A DNA stretch of 5,656 bases from ANME-2 cluster archaeon. GTDB taxonomy: Archaea > Halobacteriota > Methanosarcinia > Methanosarcinales > Methanocomedenaceae. How positions within the stretch are numbered: the stretch's first letter is position 1; every line of letters starts with the position of its first letter. The translations under genes were made by a program, and so were the position numbers. Below the pieces are notes generated by a model, which was not told where the DNA came from, made no database searches, and saw only the letters and a list, made by a program, of their open reading frames with translations. Where the stretch lies: contig JAKRWB010000309.1 in NCBI GenBank assembly GCA_022353185.1, forward strand, positions 1 to 5,656, read 5' to 3'. Positions 5,507 to 5,656 of this stretch are shown one piece after another.

Positions 5507-5656
5507 CAATATCATCTTTTCTCAAAATCACCCCTAATTTTATCCACATCTAAAACCCATTTTCCTCTGAATTGCAACCCCTACCGATATTGTTTATCTA
5601 ATTGATATTTTTATAATATATTGTAAATGTATGTATACACTTTTTTTAATAAAATC
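5507..5656 (+). other. AT-rich tail without a supported gene
   Basis: No credible coding region. A TATA-like TTTTTATAATATAT (5607-5620) and a T7 run (5641-5647) could belong to a gene beyond the window edge. The lower strand has only a short open frame, discussed among the rejected items. Confidence 0.4.

Noticed and set aside
5457..5549. Lower-strand 30-aa frame starting MWIKLGVILRKDD and ending in RWVVT
   Set aside because: It is short, lacks a well-placed ribosome site, runs through the T9 tract (lysine codons) and overlaps the better supported PEF-CTERM-like tail on the + strand.

Overview
The window looks like chromosomal DNA of a methanogen-type euryarchaeon, most likely from the Methanosarcinales/ANME-2 neighbourhood. 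Four things point this way: (i) tRNA genes without encoded CCA and ended by T-runs; (ii) TTG starts and GGTGAT/GGAGG Shine-Dalgarno sites on an AT-rich spacer background with archaeal TATA-like boxes; (iii) genes of the siroheme-dependent alternative heme route (ahbD plus a siroheme decarboxylase subunit); (iv) a PEF-CTERM-like archaeal cell-surface sorting tail. The lineage is an inference, because no marker gene is present.

Layout, all on the + strand. 1-310: tRNA-Leu(UAA), a spacer with two hairpins (one a perfect 14-bp stem), then tRNA-Phe(GAA) and a T-rich terminator. 407-1914: a two-gene operon, ahbD (heme b synthase, radical SAM) overlapping by 4 nt a gene for one siroheme decarboxylase subunit (AhbA/AhbB family). 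1969-2880: two tandem paralogues of small TfoX_N-like proteins. Both come to 113 aa, but only if the first starts on an ATA codon placed 3 nt after a GGTGAT Shine-Dalgarno. 2881-3182: a gene-free spacer with two overlapping, mutually exclusive inverted repeats. 3183-4994: a YgiQ-family radical SAM protein of unknown function, with a TATA box placed as for a leaderless message. 4995-5656: an AT-rich tail holding a 45-aa Cys4 mini-protein and, overlapping its stop, a broken gene. That gene joins a signal peptide to a PEF-CTERM-like tail, and its two halves are out of frame by one AT unit in an (AT)n tract.

The heme genes act in one pathway: siroheme is decarboxylated by AhbA/B, deacetylated by AhbC (not here), and Fe-coproporphyrin III is finished to heme b by AhbD. 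The TfoX_N pair and ygiQ have no demonstrable link to heme beyond adjacency. No mobile element or CRISPR array is seen. The most unusual content is small: the ATA-start evidence, the frame-split surface micro-protein, and the hairpins.
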